The notes below the pieces were generated by a model, which had not been told where the DNA came from, searched no databases, and was given only the letters and a program-made list of their open reading frames with translations. Below, piece by piece: positions 56,301 to 64,000 of a DNA stretch of 64,000 nucleotides (position 1 is the first letter of the stretch; every line of letters starts with the position of its first letter). The stretch is from Albugo candida. Its lineage: Eukaryota > Oomycota > Peronosporomycetes > Albuginales > Albuginaceae. Both the position numbers and the translations under genes were made by a program. Location: contig CAJNAR010000147.1 of assembly GCA_905220665.1 (NCBI GenBank), forward strand, positions 248,001-312,000. The letters are read 5' to 3'.

Positions 56301-56676
56301 ATTCGACACTTTGGTCCGGAAAATGAGCCTTTATATGAAGCATGTCTCCTCTTACGGATCGATCCACATCATACGAAGCGAGACCGTCGTGTATCATTGG
56401 GTCTACTGTATGAATTGTTCCAGATGGAGTGGATGCTACTTTAGTGTCGATGGTATCCATTGAATAGAAATTCGAGCAGGCGGGTAATTGATCTTGCGGG
56501 TCGTGTGGAAGTGATATTTCACATTGTGTCTCCGCTGTGGACGCACTAAATTCATCAAAAGTTGCAAGTAATTGCAGTGATTCATCCGCATGATCGATCA
56601 AGCGTTGAATTCGATCCCTTCGAGGGCGTACGGATGACTGCAAAGAAGATGAAGTTGGCGAAAATGTCGCTTCCAT
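53362..56676 (-). CDS. NUP107: nucleoporin NUP107
   Basis: Scaffold nucleoporin of the Y complex. A single exon of about 1104 residues; human NUP107 is 925. Family hallmarks: LWKCVRSGQLERAIDICTER, GQAWRAASLSGG, GNPFRPLWKSICWRFS, YEKAIYAALCGNAHTLIQSP, then DSWEDHCWALVQA, and CIREHLCWRSLAQLSETFHS near the C-terminus. The extra length is mostly N-terminal. There, about residues 110-190, the chain looks ubiquitin-like (HIKAHFPDQSVEYIDIDPNS, IREIKHAFCAK, QVMFDGNLVQDDWLV), unusual for this family. The start is the ATG at 56676; the frame is open 15 nt further to a TTG. Divergent to ArgRS with 72 bp between start codons. Confidence 0.9.
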   Translation of the reverse strand: MEATFSPTSSSLQSSVRPRRDRIQRLIDHADESLQLLATFDEFSASTAETQCEISLPHDPQDQLPACSNFYSMDTIDTKVASTPSGTIHTVDPMIHDGLASYDVDRSVRGDMLHIKAHFPDQSVEYIDIDPNSATIREIKHAFCAKRNTESAFSFSVDHAQVMFDGNLVQDDWLVADCGAHFNGAIHIVKKSSYQIGFNDRVTSQHDSSLASASPTSIHASHVGESASSPRSIPASVGEALSWRIRPEETFFANMLADFHETAPDAEDQKILCDKLLCGYIDALDAQIKRLKVKQGRVNCDASWKPTLSIRSSQESLNIKPIQFADDITQLRDERNTWKLLYQLRQADMTLESMDSISTKISMIDLDLGSAIHFGMTEDQAVELLESHNTTFRVLRAVKDWLEDLAAEEELTNLERRKGIAPRTLRSLKKGTYLGLPYSKTDSQTVYLDPDATLRVGDADYLDDDLEDEASLMKCLWKCVRSGQLERAIDICTERGQAWRAASLSGGTPVGASIERDASISRWGNPFRPLWKSICWRFSNLETPGKMVKSNSKIALSYEKAIYAALCGNAHTLIQSPACDSWEDHCWALVQAITESQVDKILLELCKVKLQSSNMLVGNTKRHMAIFTDLIDKTKDFEKYEKNIDFLFNDLMECNHERVRTQANEPFRRVQARLVSNKIGSIMAETLRAIVLGHDAEEYDWNLHLGDDKPIPADTVPVQFLRFAAHFVLFMGFTQQLEGHFKAGHMIVKMYIRHLTKHAQLHLLPIYISPLPDEALVELYCQILLQIDTHAEMESCIRRMLQFLSMNNVSDIVFVTVERKLHNLFCAIHSNASVTDIDMQIKERANDGVTTLDRQRVKVLEVLFIYQQHRAQALIQMNLLAREFILEKNFAAFQELFRTYDRDDSIGIIQMHRNEQLFSQQETKRHDQPNDYLDRCIREHLCWRSLAQLSETFHSWRSILTRSASSSPYHQEKVFVTELMYHVSRAITSFIDAVHFENGWMCHCLLPDEADKQRKIRQHCLPMVVFDFHFLLHESSRAILRLEHYPMESRCQLARPLAEKALEIADFVADEHHQVCDAFTPEQCQRLVKCFRSSASQLKFMEIP

Positions 56677-56748
56677 AATGATAGCAACCAACCGCAGAGA
56701 GATTTACCGTATAGTCTCTTATAAAGCGCTAACGATAGAATATGTACC
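56677..56748. promoter_or_regulatory. 72-bp bidirectional promoter region
   Basis: The start codons of NUP107 (minus) and arginyl-tRNA synthetase (plus) are separated by 72 bp, so transcription in both directions must start from this short stretch or from within the coding regions. Inferred from layout; no specific core element assigned. Confidence 0.4.
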
Positions 56749-59196
56749 ATGCCAATGGTACACTCATCACGAACCAGTGGACAAATGAAGCTTTTCATCG
56801 ATAATTCTGAGCGAAATACGTCGACTTTGAAATGCCTAGCAACATATTTCCATACAAATCCTTCGTCATGCTCTATTCATTCATCGTCTGATGCACCACA
56901 ATCCTCTAAAATCCCTTCTTTTCCGCTTCTTTGTATTCCAACATCCGAGCCATCATCCACCGAACGCATTGTTTGTGCCAATGCGATATGCCGATATTTC
57001 GCCTTTTTAGCGGAAAAAAATGCACCTGAATCATCATTGAAAGTGGACGATACCTCCGTAGACGATTGGATAGAATGGGAAGTGAATACCTTGGCACCGC
57101 TATTGCCCCATTTCGAGCAAAAAGACTTTGACACTACCCAGTTTACCACCAAATTCATTGAGATCCTTGAAAAACGCGAAAAAAGCTGCTGTCTAAAAGC
57201 TCCATATCTCACTGGAAACTCCATTACACTGGCTGATATCATTGTTGGAGCCACCTTACGTGAATCCTTTGCAATTATTTCGGATGAGCTTCTCAGTGAG
57301 GATACTCTTCAAAAGTATCACACGTACACTTCTCAACTTTTTTCCCACACAAGTTTCACTAAAGCACTTCAGAATTCAAACCCTCCTGCATTTAGTCCTG
57401 ATTCTGAAATGATGCAGGGATGGACACAGCACAGCGTGTTATACATTGTGGAAAGTTTCTTCAAAAAAGCGATCGAATCAGCCTTTCCCAATTTGGACCC
57501 AGCTATACTAGTGGTAGACGTAACACGAACGAAGAACGCTCAATTCGGTGATTACCAATGTAATTCGGCCATGTCGATTTTCACATCGGTGAAAGGCACT
57601 CCAAACGCCATGAAATCACCAAGGGATGTTGCCAATTCCATCATAACCGCTATGAAACAGATCGAGAACCCTGTCTTACAATCAGAGTTAACCGTTGCTG
57701 GAGCGGGCTTTATCAACGCACGCTTGACACCAACTTTTCTTAGCGCACGTTTACTGACCTTGTTGAAACATGGAGCGCAACCAAGCCCAGAAACAAATCA
57801 CGTCAAAGTCGTAGTGGATTTCTCATCCCCCAATATCGCCAAAGACATGCATGTAGGCCATCTACGATCGACGATTATCGGGGATGCCATATGTCGAATC
57901 CTTGAATTTCAAGGGTATGATGTTGCTCGAATCAATCACATTGGCGACTGGGGGACGCAATTCGGCATGCTCATCTGTCATCTGATGGATGCTTATCCAA
58001 CGTGGGAATCAGAACAGCCCAACGTAACAGATTTAACACAATTATACAAAGCCGCAAAGGAGCGCTTCGACCAAGATGATGCCTTCCGACAGCGGTCCAA
58101 GGATCAAGTTGTTCTTCTACAATCCGGTGATCCTCATTCCCGTCATGTGTGGCAAACGCTGTGTGAGATAAGTCGGAAAGAGTATCAGAAAGTGTACGAT
58201 CGACTTCATGTGAACCTCACGGAAATGGGAGAATCATATTATAATCCATATATTCCCAGCGTCATTGACCAATTGGAGAAGAAGGGAATCACAGAGAACA
58301 GCGATGGCGCTTTGGTGGTCTTTACAAAGCAATTCAAGCAGCCTTTCATGCTTCGTAAGAGCGATGGCTCGTATCTGTATGATACGACTGATATCGCTGC
58401 ACTTTGGTATCGATTGCACGAAATGCAGGCGAAATGGATTATTTACTACACGGATTACACGCAGAATGACCACTTTAATTTGCTCTTTGAAGCCGCCCGT
58501 ATGGGAGGCATTCTAGACCCATCAAAGCATCGTGTAAACCATATTGGTTTTGGAACTGTAAATGATGAAAGCGGCAAGCGATTCAAGACGCGCTCAGGAG
58601 AGGTTGTTCGACTAGTAGAGCTGCTCGATGAAGCCAAAGAACGAATGAAGGTACAGCTCCTTAGTCGCATCCAAAGTGGCCAGACCAGTTTGCCAGCTGA
58701 TCAAGTGGAAATAGCAGCTGAGAAAATCGGATATGGAGCTGTCAAGTACTTTGATTTGCGTCAGAGTCCGACTTCGAGTTATGTGTTCTCATATGATCGC
58801 ATGCTGTCGACCAACGGAGATACTGCTGTGTACTTGCTGTTTGCTTATGCACGATTATCCTCGATTATTCGTAAAGCTGGTATCGACATCGAATCCAAAG
58901 TCCTGGCTGTAGATCACTCAGAGGCGCTTTGCATCAACCATCCATGTGAACTCGCACTGGCGTTGGAGCTATTACAATTCCAAGATATTTTGAAACTCAT
59001 AAATCGAGACTTGAGCTCCAATCGACTTTGTAGTTATCTCTACACAATATCGGAAAAAGTGCAGACATTTGTGACTCAATGTCGAGTAATCGGAGGCGAG
59101 GAACAGCAAAGTCGGCTATTTTTGTGCCAAGCAACGCTCAATGTCATGCACAGATGCTTTTGCCTGCTGGGCATTGATCCACTCGATCAAATCTGA
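56749..59196 (+). CDS. RARS1: arginyl-tRNA synthetase with GST-like N-terminal domain
   Basis: Class I synthetase charging tRNA-Arg. A single exon of 815 residues. The catalytic core has FSSPNIAKDMHVGHLRST (HIGH motif as HVGH), NHIGDWGTQFGML, LYDTTDIAALWYR and the KMSKS-equivalent RFKTRSGE. The typical N-terminal domain is NAQFGDYQCNSAMSIF. The C-terminal anticodon-binding helices include YLLFAYARLSSIIRKAG and end CFCLLGIDPLDQI. Upstream of the Arg-specific N-domain, residues about 60-220 look like a glutathione-transferase C-terminal fold (VDDWIEWEVNTLAPLLPHFE; LTGNSITLADIIVGATLRES). Other eukaryotic synthetases use such domains to join multi-synthetase complexes. No mitochondrial presequence is evident. 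Confidence 0.95.
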   Translation: MPMVHSSRTSGQMKLFIDNSERNTSTLKCLATYFHTNPSSCSIHSSSDAPQSSKIPSFPLLCIPTSEPSSTERIVCANAICRYFAFLAEKNAPESSLKVDDTSVDDWIEWEVNTLAPLLPHFEQKDFDTTQFTTKFIEILEKREKSCCLKAPYLTGNSITLADIIVGATLRESFAIISDELLSEDTLQKYHTYTSQLFSHTSFTKALQNSNPPAFSPDSEMMQGWTQHSVLYIVESFFKKAIESAFPNLDPAILVVDVTRTKNAQFGDYQCNSAMSIFTSVKGTPNAMKSPRDVANSIITAMKQIENPVLQSELTVAGAGFINARLTPTFLSARLLTLLKHGAQPSPETNHVKVVVDFSSPNIAKDMHVGHLRSTIIGDAICRILEFQGYDVARINHIGDWGTQFGMLICHLMDAYPTWESEQPNVTDLTQLYKAAKERFDQDDAFRQRSKDQVVLLQSGDPHSRHVWQTLCEISRKEYQKVYDRLHVNLTEMGESYYNPYIPSVIDQLEKKGITENSDGALVVFTKQFKQPFMLRKSDGSYLYDTTDIAALWYRLHEMQAKWIIYYTDYTQNDHFNLLFEAARMGGILDPSKHRVNHIGFGTVNDESGKRFKTRSGEVVRLVELLDEAKERMKVQLLSRIQSGQTSLPADQVEIAAEKIGYGAVKYFDLRQSPTSSYVFSYDRMLSTNGDTAVYLLFAYARLSSIIRKAGIDIESKVLAVDHSEALCINHPCELALALELLQFQDILKLINRDLSSNRLCSYLYTISEKVQTFVTQCRVIGGEEQQSRLFLCQATLNVMHRCFCLLGIDPLDQI

Positions 59197-59286
59197 TCAT
59201 TGAGGCACTTTCAAAGAAATATCAGTTGAGCAATGTTTGAGTATCTGATGGCAATATATTCAATCGCAATATTTGCAAAAAAAATA

Positions 59287-60571
59287 TCATTTTGTGATGA
59301 TTTTCAACTTTGCCTTTTTAGGACGGCGAGAGCTATTAAGTTGAATCAGATTGCGTTTGTGCAAGCTATCGAATCGGTCCAAAAGTACGTTTCCTATCGG
59401 GTTTAAAGTGCGCATAGATCCAGTTAAATCCTCGGCAAACGCAACATCCGTTCCTCGGAATAATTTCCTACTCAGAACGTGTTATATTACGGTACGAAGA
59501 GATAGAAAGTCACTTACACAAATTTCTTGCCGATGCGAACTTTGGGTTCCTCGTCCAATTTTTGCTCTGCGATGAGCGACTTCAATTGCTTGCTGCGCAG
59601 TTGTGCGCATTCTTCAGCCTCAATTTCACGCACTAATTCTTGCACACTAAGAAAAATCCATTTTGTCAGCCCGTATACTGTGTATACATAAGGTCTGTAT
59701 ACCAATTAATTTGCTTAAGCAATTTTTTCTCTTTCCGTTGGCTCGCATGTTGCGTCAACATTTGGCGATGACGTTTTTGCCTGTTGCGTTTTGATTTAGT
59801 AACTAGTTCCGTAGCGTTTCTTTTGATGGGAATTACAAAGTCCCGTTCGTCTGTTTCGGAGAGCTCATCGTCCTAGAGAACAATTTCAATTCGTTAGAGG
59901 TCCGAACTATACCCGTGCGAAGTAGTACCGAAGTGGCTCGATCGAGAAATTGCAAGGTTTCATCCGAAATTCCAGAATTGAGACCCGCAAATTGATTCTC
60001 ACGTCTTTCTTCTTGTTCCAGCTGTTCAGCATACGCCTGAGCAATCACATCTTGATGTGCATGGAATTCTGGATGATACGATTGACCGGAGCTAGCGATC
60101 TCCACAGCTCGAACTCTATTCCTTGTAGACTTTATACTCTGTCGTTCCTAATAAGCACATTCCATTCAAGCAAATGTGTAGTGCCGGCAACATATGATAA
60201 ACTCCTACTTTTTGTGCTTTGGTAATAGACGGCGCTTCGTGCCACAAAGTAGGGACATTTGAAACTTTGATCGTGTCAGGCTTTGGACTCACTGTCAACT
60301 GTTTTTTAAGTTTTCGAATTTTCTCATTCAATGCGTTCGATGCGATATTAATTTTTGAACGAGAAAATAATGGGTCTTTCTCAGCCAGTTTCTGACGTTT
60401 TGCAAGCTTCCTTGATAGTGTGGTCACTGGTACACCATCCTGATCAACATGATAAAGCGATTCGTTTGTGGCATGCTCTAAGCGCTTGTTTTCTCCATCT
60501 TGGCGAAGACTCTCCTCGACTTCCTCGCCAACTCGACGCACTCGCTCTTTAAGACGTCGTTTTTGAGTCAT
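59287..60571 (-). CDS. NOP53: ribosome biogenesis protein NOP53
   Basis: NOP53 (GLTSCR2) brings the exosome-linked helicase MTR4 to pre-60S particles for 27S/7S rRNA processing. Five exons: 60209-60571, 59929-60147, 59703-59872, 59518-59646 and 59287-59467; sum 1062 nt, 353 residues. Introns are 50-61 nt. Family features: N-terminal basic helices (TQKRRLKERVRRVGEEVEES), SNVPTLWHEAPS, the conserved RAVEIASSGQSYHPEFHAHQ, a Lys/Arg-rich coiled region and the C-terminal TGSMRTLNPIGNVLLDRFDS followed by HKRNLIQ. The joins were chosen so the C-terminal GKKFVKLFRGTDVAFAEDL is continuous. Shorter than human (478), mostly in the middle. Confidence 0.87.
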
Positions 60572-60643
60572 TCAAAAAATTGTTTTTGATTGGTTCGATT
60601 CAATAGTTTGTATTAACTGTTCTGGGTAAGCGGATATATCAAA

Positions 60644-62199
60644 TCATGCAGAAAAATCAAGTCTCCTAAATTTTGATTCGTTGTAGTTGGTCGCGAGCAC
60701 TTTTCGTCCGCCAAAAAATCGTCCGTTCAAACCGGCAACCGCTACAAAATGCACAGTGTCTTTCAGTAAAAGCTCGTGCCGGCGACAAATGTACCTCTAT
60801 CGGCGTCTTGTACATTCTCGAACTCTACGAAAATGCGTATGGCTTCTCCCGGATGACTGACCTTGTAAATGATACAGTTGCGCACTGCACCATACTTCTC
60901 CGCGCACTCCTCCTTCACTTCATTTCCTAGATGATCATCGACTTCCGCTGGTGTGACCATATTCTAATTGACTGTTGAGTATGACCCGGATCAGAAACAG
61001 CACCAATACCGACCTGTAGTAGAATGACATGACTTCGTTGGGGAGCAGGTTTTCCTTGCAATGTTACAGATAAGCAAGCATACGAAAATCAGAAACAGAT
61101 AAAGTGATACCTGTTATCCTATATGATTTATCAATAAGTATTGGCTCACAAGAAATCGATGTCTGCTGTGTAGTTTGGGCGAATTCTAAGAGGCAACTTT
61201 GGGGCCCTAGACTCTCTTGATCATGAAAGTCTTTCAAATAGCGTTCACTTGCTGCTTCTGGATTTACTGCAGAGTCTTCAAACTGACCAGATATATTTGG
61301 CTCAAGTCCATCATCTCTCTCCTCTGATTCATTGCTCTGAGCACTGGTACTCTCCGATCTGCATGAAAGATTACAAAGAATTAGCTGCTATTTATCAAAG
61401 CCATACTTGAGATGTATACATTTTCTTCTGCATCCATGCGGGCAAGGTCATACCTCGTCCACGACCCGACCCCAAGCTTGGCACTTTACCGGCCTCTACA
61501 TCCTTGACAAGTTTTTCTCGTTCTTTCTTGGCCTACATGAAGTTATATGATGTAGCCTATACTATTATAGTGGTGTGTTCCCAGGATTAGTACCTCTTCT
61601 TCTTGCACACGCTGTCGCTTTTCAAGATCACGTTTTACTTTTTCCATTTTCTTCTTATTGGTACGTTCCTCACAGTAAACCTCATAACTGTTTGGCCGTG
61701 CCGGATCGTATTCATCGCGCGAGTTGGACTGAAAAAACGTATTGACTAGACCTTCTCTTTGTATGTCTCCTCCAGCGGATGGATTTGGTCCATCGGATAC
61801 GTTTTGAGGCAGAATGGTACTAGCGAGGCGAGGTTGTACCGGCTTTTCCTCTCGTTTTGTACATTGAACGGGTTTACGGACCACGGAAGTGGGTTTAAAT
61901 CCTGCTACTGCAAGAAGATTTGGAGGTGTGCTTCCCGAACTTTTGTTACGTTTTTCCGGCGCAGAATCTCTTGCTGAATTCTTATCCGAACCAACTGATG
62001 AGGATGCTGGCTTGCGTGCTTGCATAACCTGCGGCACTAGTGCGGGTGCTTTCCAAACCACTATGGAGAAAGTTCATTAGCGCTTTTAAGTCACTAGCGC
62101 GTTATGTAAACCTTTGCTCTTGTCGGAAGCTGTTACATTCGTTTCTGGTAGACCTGCAGAGGTTCCTTTCGCCAACGGCAGATCCGCATACAAATCCAT
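60644..62199 (-). CDS. RBM17: splicing factor SPF45/RBM17
   Basis: SPF45 is a U2-associated factor acting in 3' splice-site choice through a U2AF-homology motif. Seven exons: 62112-62199, 61594-62060, 61420-61532, 61111-61358, 61014-61054, 60795-60963 and 60644-60741; sum 1224 nt, 407 residues, against 401 in human. The N-terminus MDLYADLPLAKG and VVWKAPALVPQVMQ are typical, as is EYDPARPNSYEVYCEE with its Lys-rich helix. The middle (GRGRGMTLPAWMQ) lies where a G-patch is expected, but I see no clear G-patch consensus. The UHM/RRM reads LLQNMVTPAEVDDHLGNEVK, CAEKYGAVRNCIIYK, AIRIFVEFENVQDADRAV and ends FFGGRKVLATNYNESKF. All joins are in phase. Confidence 0.88.
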
Positions 62200-62242
62200 T
62201 AATTCTTTCAAACATCATTTATTTATACAGGGTATTAATCAT

Positions 62243-62929
62243 TTAAGCAGCAATAGCTGTAGGAGTCCACGGTCCAAGTTTCGAAAACCGACTCGTTCCA
62301 CTTAGAAATTGTAGAGCGGCTTGTGCACTGTTGGAAATCCGTGTTCCTTTCTTCGTGACAGTAGCTTGCTGTTTCTCCATTGGCTTCTCAGTAACCGCGG
62401 GATTCACATGGACATAGTCCGAAGGCTTCTTCTCCTTGACACATTTGGTCAGTCTGGCCTCAAGTCGATATTTACTCATTATTTCCCGCAACTCTCCAAG
62501 CTCATTCTTCGTATTCTGTATCAAAACTGGCTGCTTCCAAAATCGTCTTCTCCATAACTTGAGTGCCTCTGTCCACTGAGCTTGACTTTCTTTGCATGCA
62601 GCGCTTAAGATCAGCATTGTTCGACGAGCATTTTCCGGTCGATTGCGATCGTGCATCGAGTAAACCGGACGCAACTCTAGTAGAAATCGATTGGGACTCG
62701 ATAGACCCTGTAACGCTTTGACAGTGACGCGATGTTTCGTCAGTGCGGCCTGGCCAACCATTTTTCCATTCTTGTGTACGAAATAGCGAAGAAATCCATT
62801 TTCTACTTCAAAATACAAAGGATCCTTCACAAATACGTTAGCATTACTGATGCATGTTTCTATAAAATATAGTCTTACTGCAGCACGCGCTCCATCGTGA
62901 AGTAATAGATATCCTGCGAAATCGGCCAT
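62243..62929 (-). CDS. small PH-domain protein
   Basis: Two exons, 62879-62929 and 62243-62824; a 54-nt intron (donor GTAAGA, branch GCTAAC) joins LLLHDGARAA|DPLYFEVENGFL; 210 residues. The N-terminal half is a pleckstrin-homology fold: GYLLLHDG, RYFVHKNGKMVG, strands, and a closing helix AQWTEALKLWRRRFW. The C-terminal half is a basic, low-complexity chain. No lipid-binding signature is certain. The frame is open through the intron, but the spliced version keeps the PH strand order. It lies 43 bp upstream of the SPF45 start, same strand. Confidence 0.72.
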   Translation of the reverse strand: MADFAGYLLLHDGARAAVRLYFIETCISNANVFVKDPLYFEVENGFLRYFVHKNGKMVGQAALTKHRVTVKALQGLSSPNRFLLELRPVYSMHDRNRPENARRTMLILSAACKESQAQWTEALKLWRRRFWKQPVLIQNTKNELGELREIMSKYRLEARLTKCVKEKKPSDYVHVNPAVTEKPMEKQQATVTKKGTRISNSAQAALQFLSGTSRFSKLGPWTPTAIAA

Positions 62930-63539
62930 TTCTGTTGCGTTACGTTGGGGAGAGAGAGGAATAAAATGAGAATTATTGTGGATCATACAATTCAAGCATC
63001 ATTGTGGAGGTCCCACGAAGAACATAAAGAGTTGCATCATTCGATAAATACAGAACACATCTTGCTTCCTAATAACCTTTCCAACATTATACGAGATTTT
63101 GGGCTCAGTCATCTCACAGAATGCGACACGTTTCGTTGATAACAATTCCACGATACTCGTGCCACGTGAAGCAGTATATCAAATATATTCGTTGTGGCGT
63201 TTCTCCATGCATTACGCCAGCTGAATTTACGTGTCTACCAGATCTGCCAATTCATATCATGATGACCAGTTTTATTGTCACGATTATTTTCGCTTTCGAA
63301 ACGTTTTCAGTTATCAAATATTCGTTTATGCGAAGAGCCGCATTCCGAGCATTTATTACACATATATTACACCTCGATTCTAAAAATAGAGAAGTTCATC
63401 CAGTTCTATCAATAGGAAGCTGACTTTTATTGACTGACAGGTCGATTGTATGTCGCAAAATCCACTGATAATTCGCTCATGTGAAAGCACTTACCAATTC
63501 TGATTATAGGTTACTGCATATCTAGTTCTCGCCGTACCG
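62930..63539. other. divergent intergenic region
   Basis: 610 bp between the starts of the PH-domain gene (minus) and the FYVE gene (plus). Short frames here have no coding character. It is AT-rich, and no RNA gene was seen. Confidence 0.45.
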
Positions 63540-64000
63540 ATGACCCAACCACCACGTGAAGTATCATACAATCGACATCGAGAAAATGTCACGCGTGAAA
63601 TGGCTTTGAAGTACTCACGAGCATCCAGGTCGCACTTTTTGAGTGCATCCAGTCGTTCTTTGACCGGTTTGGGCGCTACGAAGAGGAACCAATTTCAACG
63701 AAGGAGTATTTGTGGACAATGGGTCGAGGATGATTCAATTCAACTATGCACAAACTGTGAGAAAGACTTTACGATTTTTGTGCGTCGGCACCACTGTCGT
63801 ATTTGCGGACTCATATTTTGCGGCCCTTGTTCTCGCACTCGGATGGTTTTACCTTTATCCGTTTCAAAAGGAGTAGACGGCGCAATTTACACGACACGAT
63901 TGCGTGTGTGTGATGGTTGCGCATCCTATGTGCAACGAAAAGCAACGGTCGATCAACTTGCGAAAGTTGGTAAAGAAGTCATACAAAACATTGATCACTC
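63540..64000 (+). CDS. FYVE zinc-finger protein, partial
   Basis: ATG at 63540; the frame is open to the window end, 153 complete codons. Residues about 70-140 form a FYVE finger: CTNCEKDFTIFVRRHHCRIC, then FCGPCSR and RLRVCDGCASY, giving four cysteine pairs. The RRHHCR core is the basic motif that binds phosphatidylinositol 3-phosphate on endosomes. The N-terminal WxxD is seen as QWVEDDS. FYVE proteins are numerous in oomycetes and carry varied partner domains; the rest of this one is outside the window. Confidence 0.88.
   Translation, partial: MTQPPREVSYNRHRENVTREMALKYSRASRSHFLSASSRSLTGLGATKRNQFQRRSICGQWVEDDSIQLCTNCEKDFTIFVRRHHCRICGLIFCGPCSRTRMVLPLSVSKGVDGAIYTTRLRVCDGCASYVQRKATVDQLAKVGKEVIQNIDH

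Noticed and set aside
63121..63423. Plus-strand 100-codon frame upstream of the FYVE gene
   Set aside because: AT-rich, no domain, no splice link in phase to the FYVE start; probably non-coding.

Overview
This is a 64 kb stretch of a compact, intron-bearing eukaryotic genome. The organism is most likely an oomycete, and an Albugo-like biotroph is a guess. Reasons: a seven-helix receptor fused to a phosphatidylinositol phosphate kinase (an architecture described from Phytophthora and Dictyostelium), very short introns (mostly 45-65 nt, GT-AG, often with a CTAAC/CTTAC-like branch site), intergenic gaps that can be under 100 bp, and 5' splice sites that vary widely (GTAAGT, GTACGT, GTGCGT, also GTTTTG and GTGCTC). 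Exon joins were made by hand from frame continuity and family conservation; for most multi-exon genes the summed exon lengths divide by three. No tRNA, rRNA, CRISPR array or intact transposon was recognised.

Layout. 0.4-7.6 kb PRP8 (+); 8.0-11.5 kb Mediator MED14 (+); 11.9-15.0 kb GPCR-PIP kinase (-); 15.0-16.7 kb unresolved, with decayed-looking reading frames; 16.7-18.0 kb LysM-TLDc protein (-); 18.4-19.0 kb BET1-like SNARE (-); 19.3-20.9 kb MRS2/CorA magnesium channel (+); 21.0-22.5 kb TFIIE-beta (-); 22.5-23.3 kb REV7/MAD2L2 (+); 23.3-24.7 kb three small unrecognised genes (-); 24.9-27.3 kb kinesin-8-like motor (+); 27.5-28.5 kb RII-docking/GAF protein (+); 28.6-30.0 kb HGH1 (+); 30.2-31.4 kb mitotic cyclin (-); 31.5-31.7 kb possible small secreted protein (-); 32.0-34.4 kb SMPD4-like neutral sphingomyelinase (+); 34.4-37.9 kb DDT-WHIM-PHD-bromodomain chromatin factor (-); 37.9-39.6 kb unresolved; 39.6-40.0 kb Gly/Pro/Tyr-rich protein (+); 40.2-49.9 kb two very large, homologous secreted proteins arranged tail to tail around CIAO2B/MIP18; 50.1-52.9 kb multicopper oxidase fused to a ZIP metal transporter (-); 53.4-56.7 kb NUP107 (-); 56.7-59.2 kb arginyl-tRNA synthetase (+); 59.3-60.6 kb NOP53 (-); 60.6-62.2 kb SPF45/RBM17 (-); 62.2-62.9 kb PH-domain protein (-); 63.5 kb to the end, FYVE-finger protein (+, partial).

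Most of the window is housekeeping: splicing (PRP8, SPF45), transcription (MED14, TFIIE-beta, the chromatin reader), translation and ribosome assembly (ArgRS, NOP53, HGH1), nuclear pore, cell cycle and Fe-S assembly. Phosphoinositide and membrane signalling recur (GPCR-PIPK, PH, FYVE, SMPD4, SNARE). Two loci stand out as possibly undescribed: the single-polypeptide multicopper oxidase-ZIP transporter, which suggests metal oxidation coupled to uptake in one protein, and the pair of 1371- and 1560-residue secreted paralogues, which match no family I can name.
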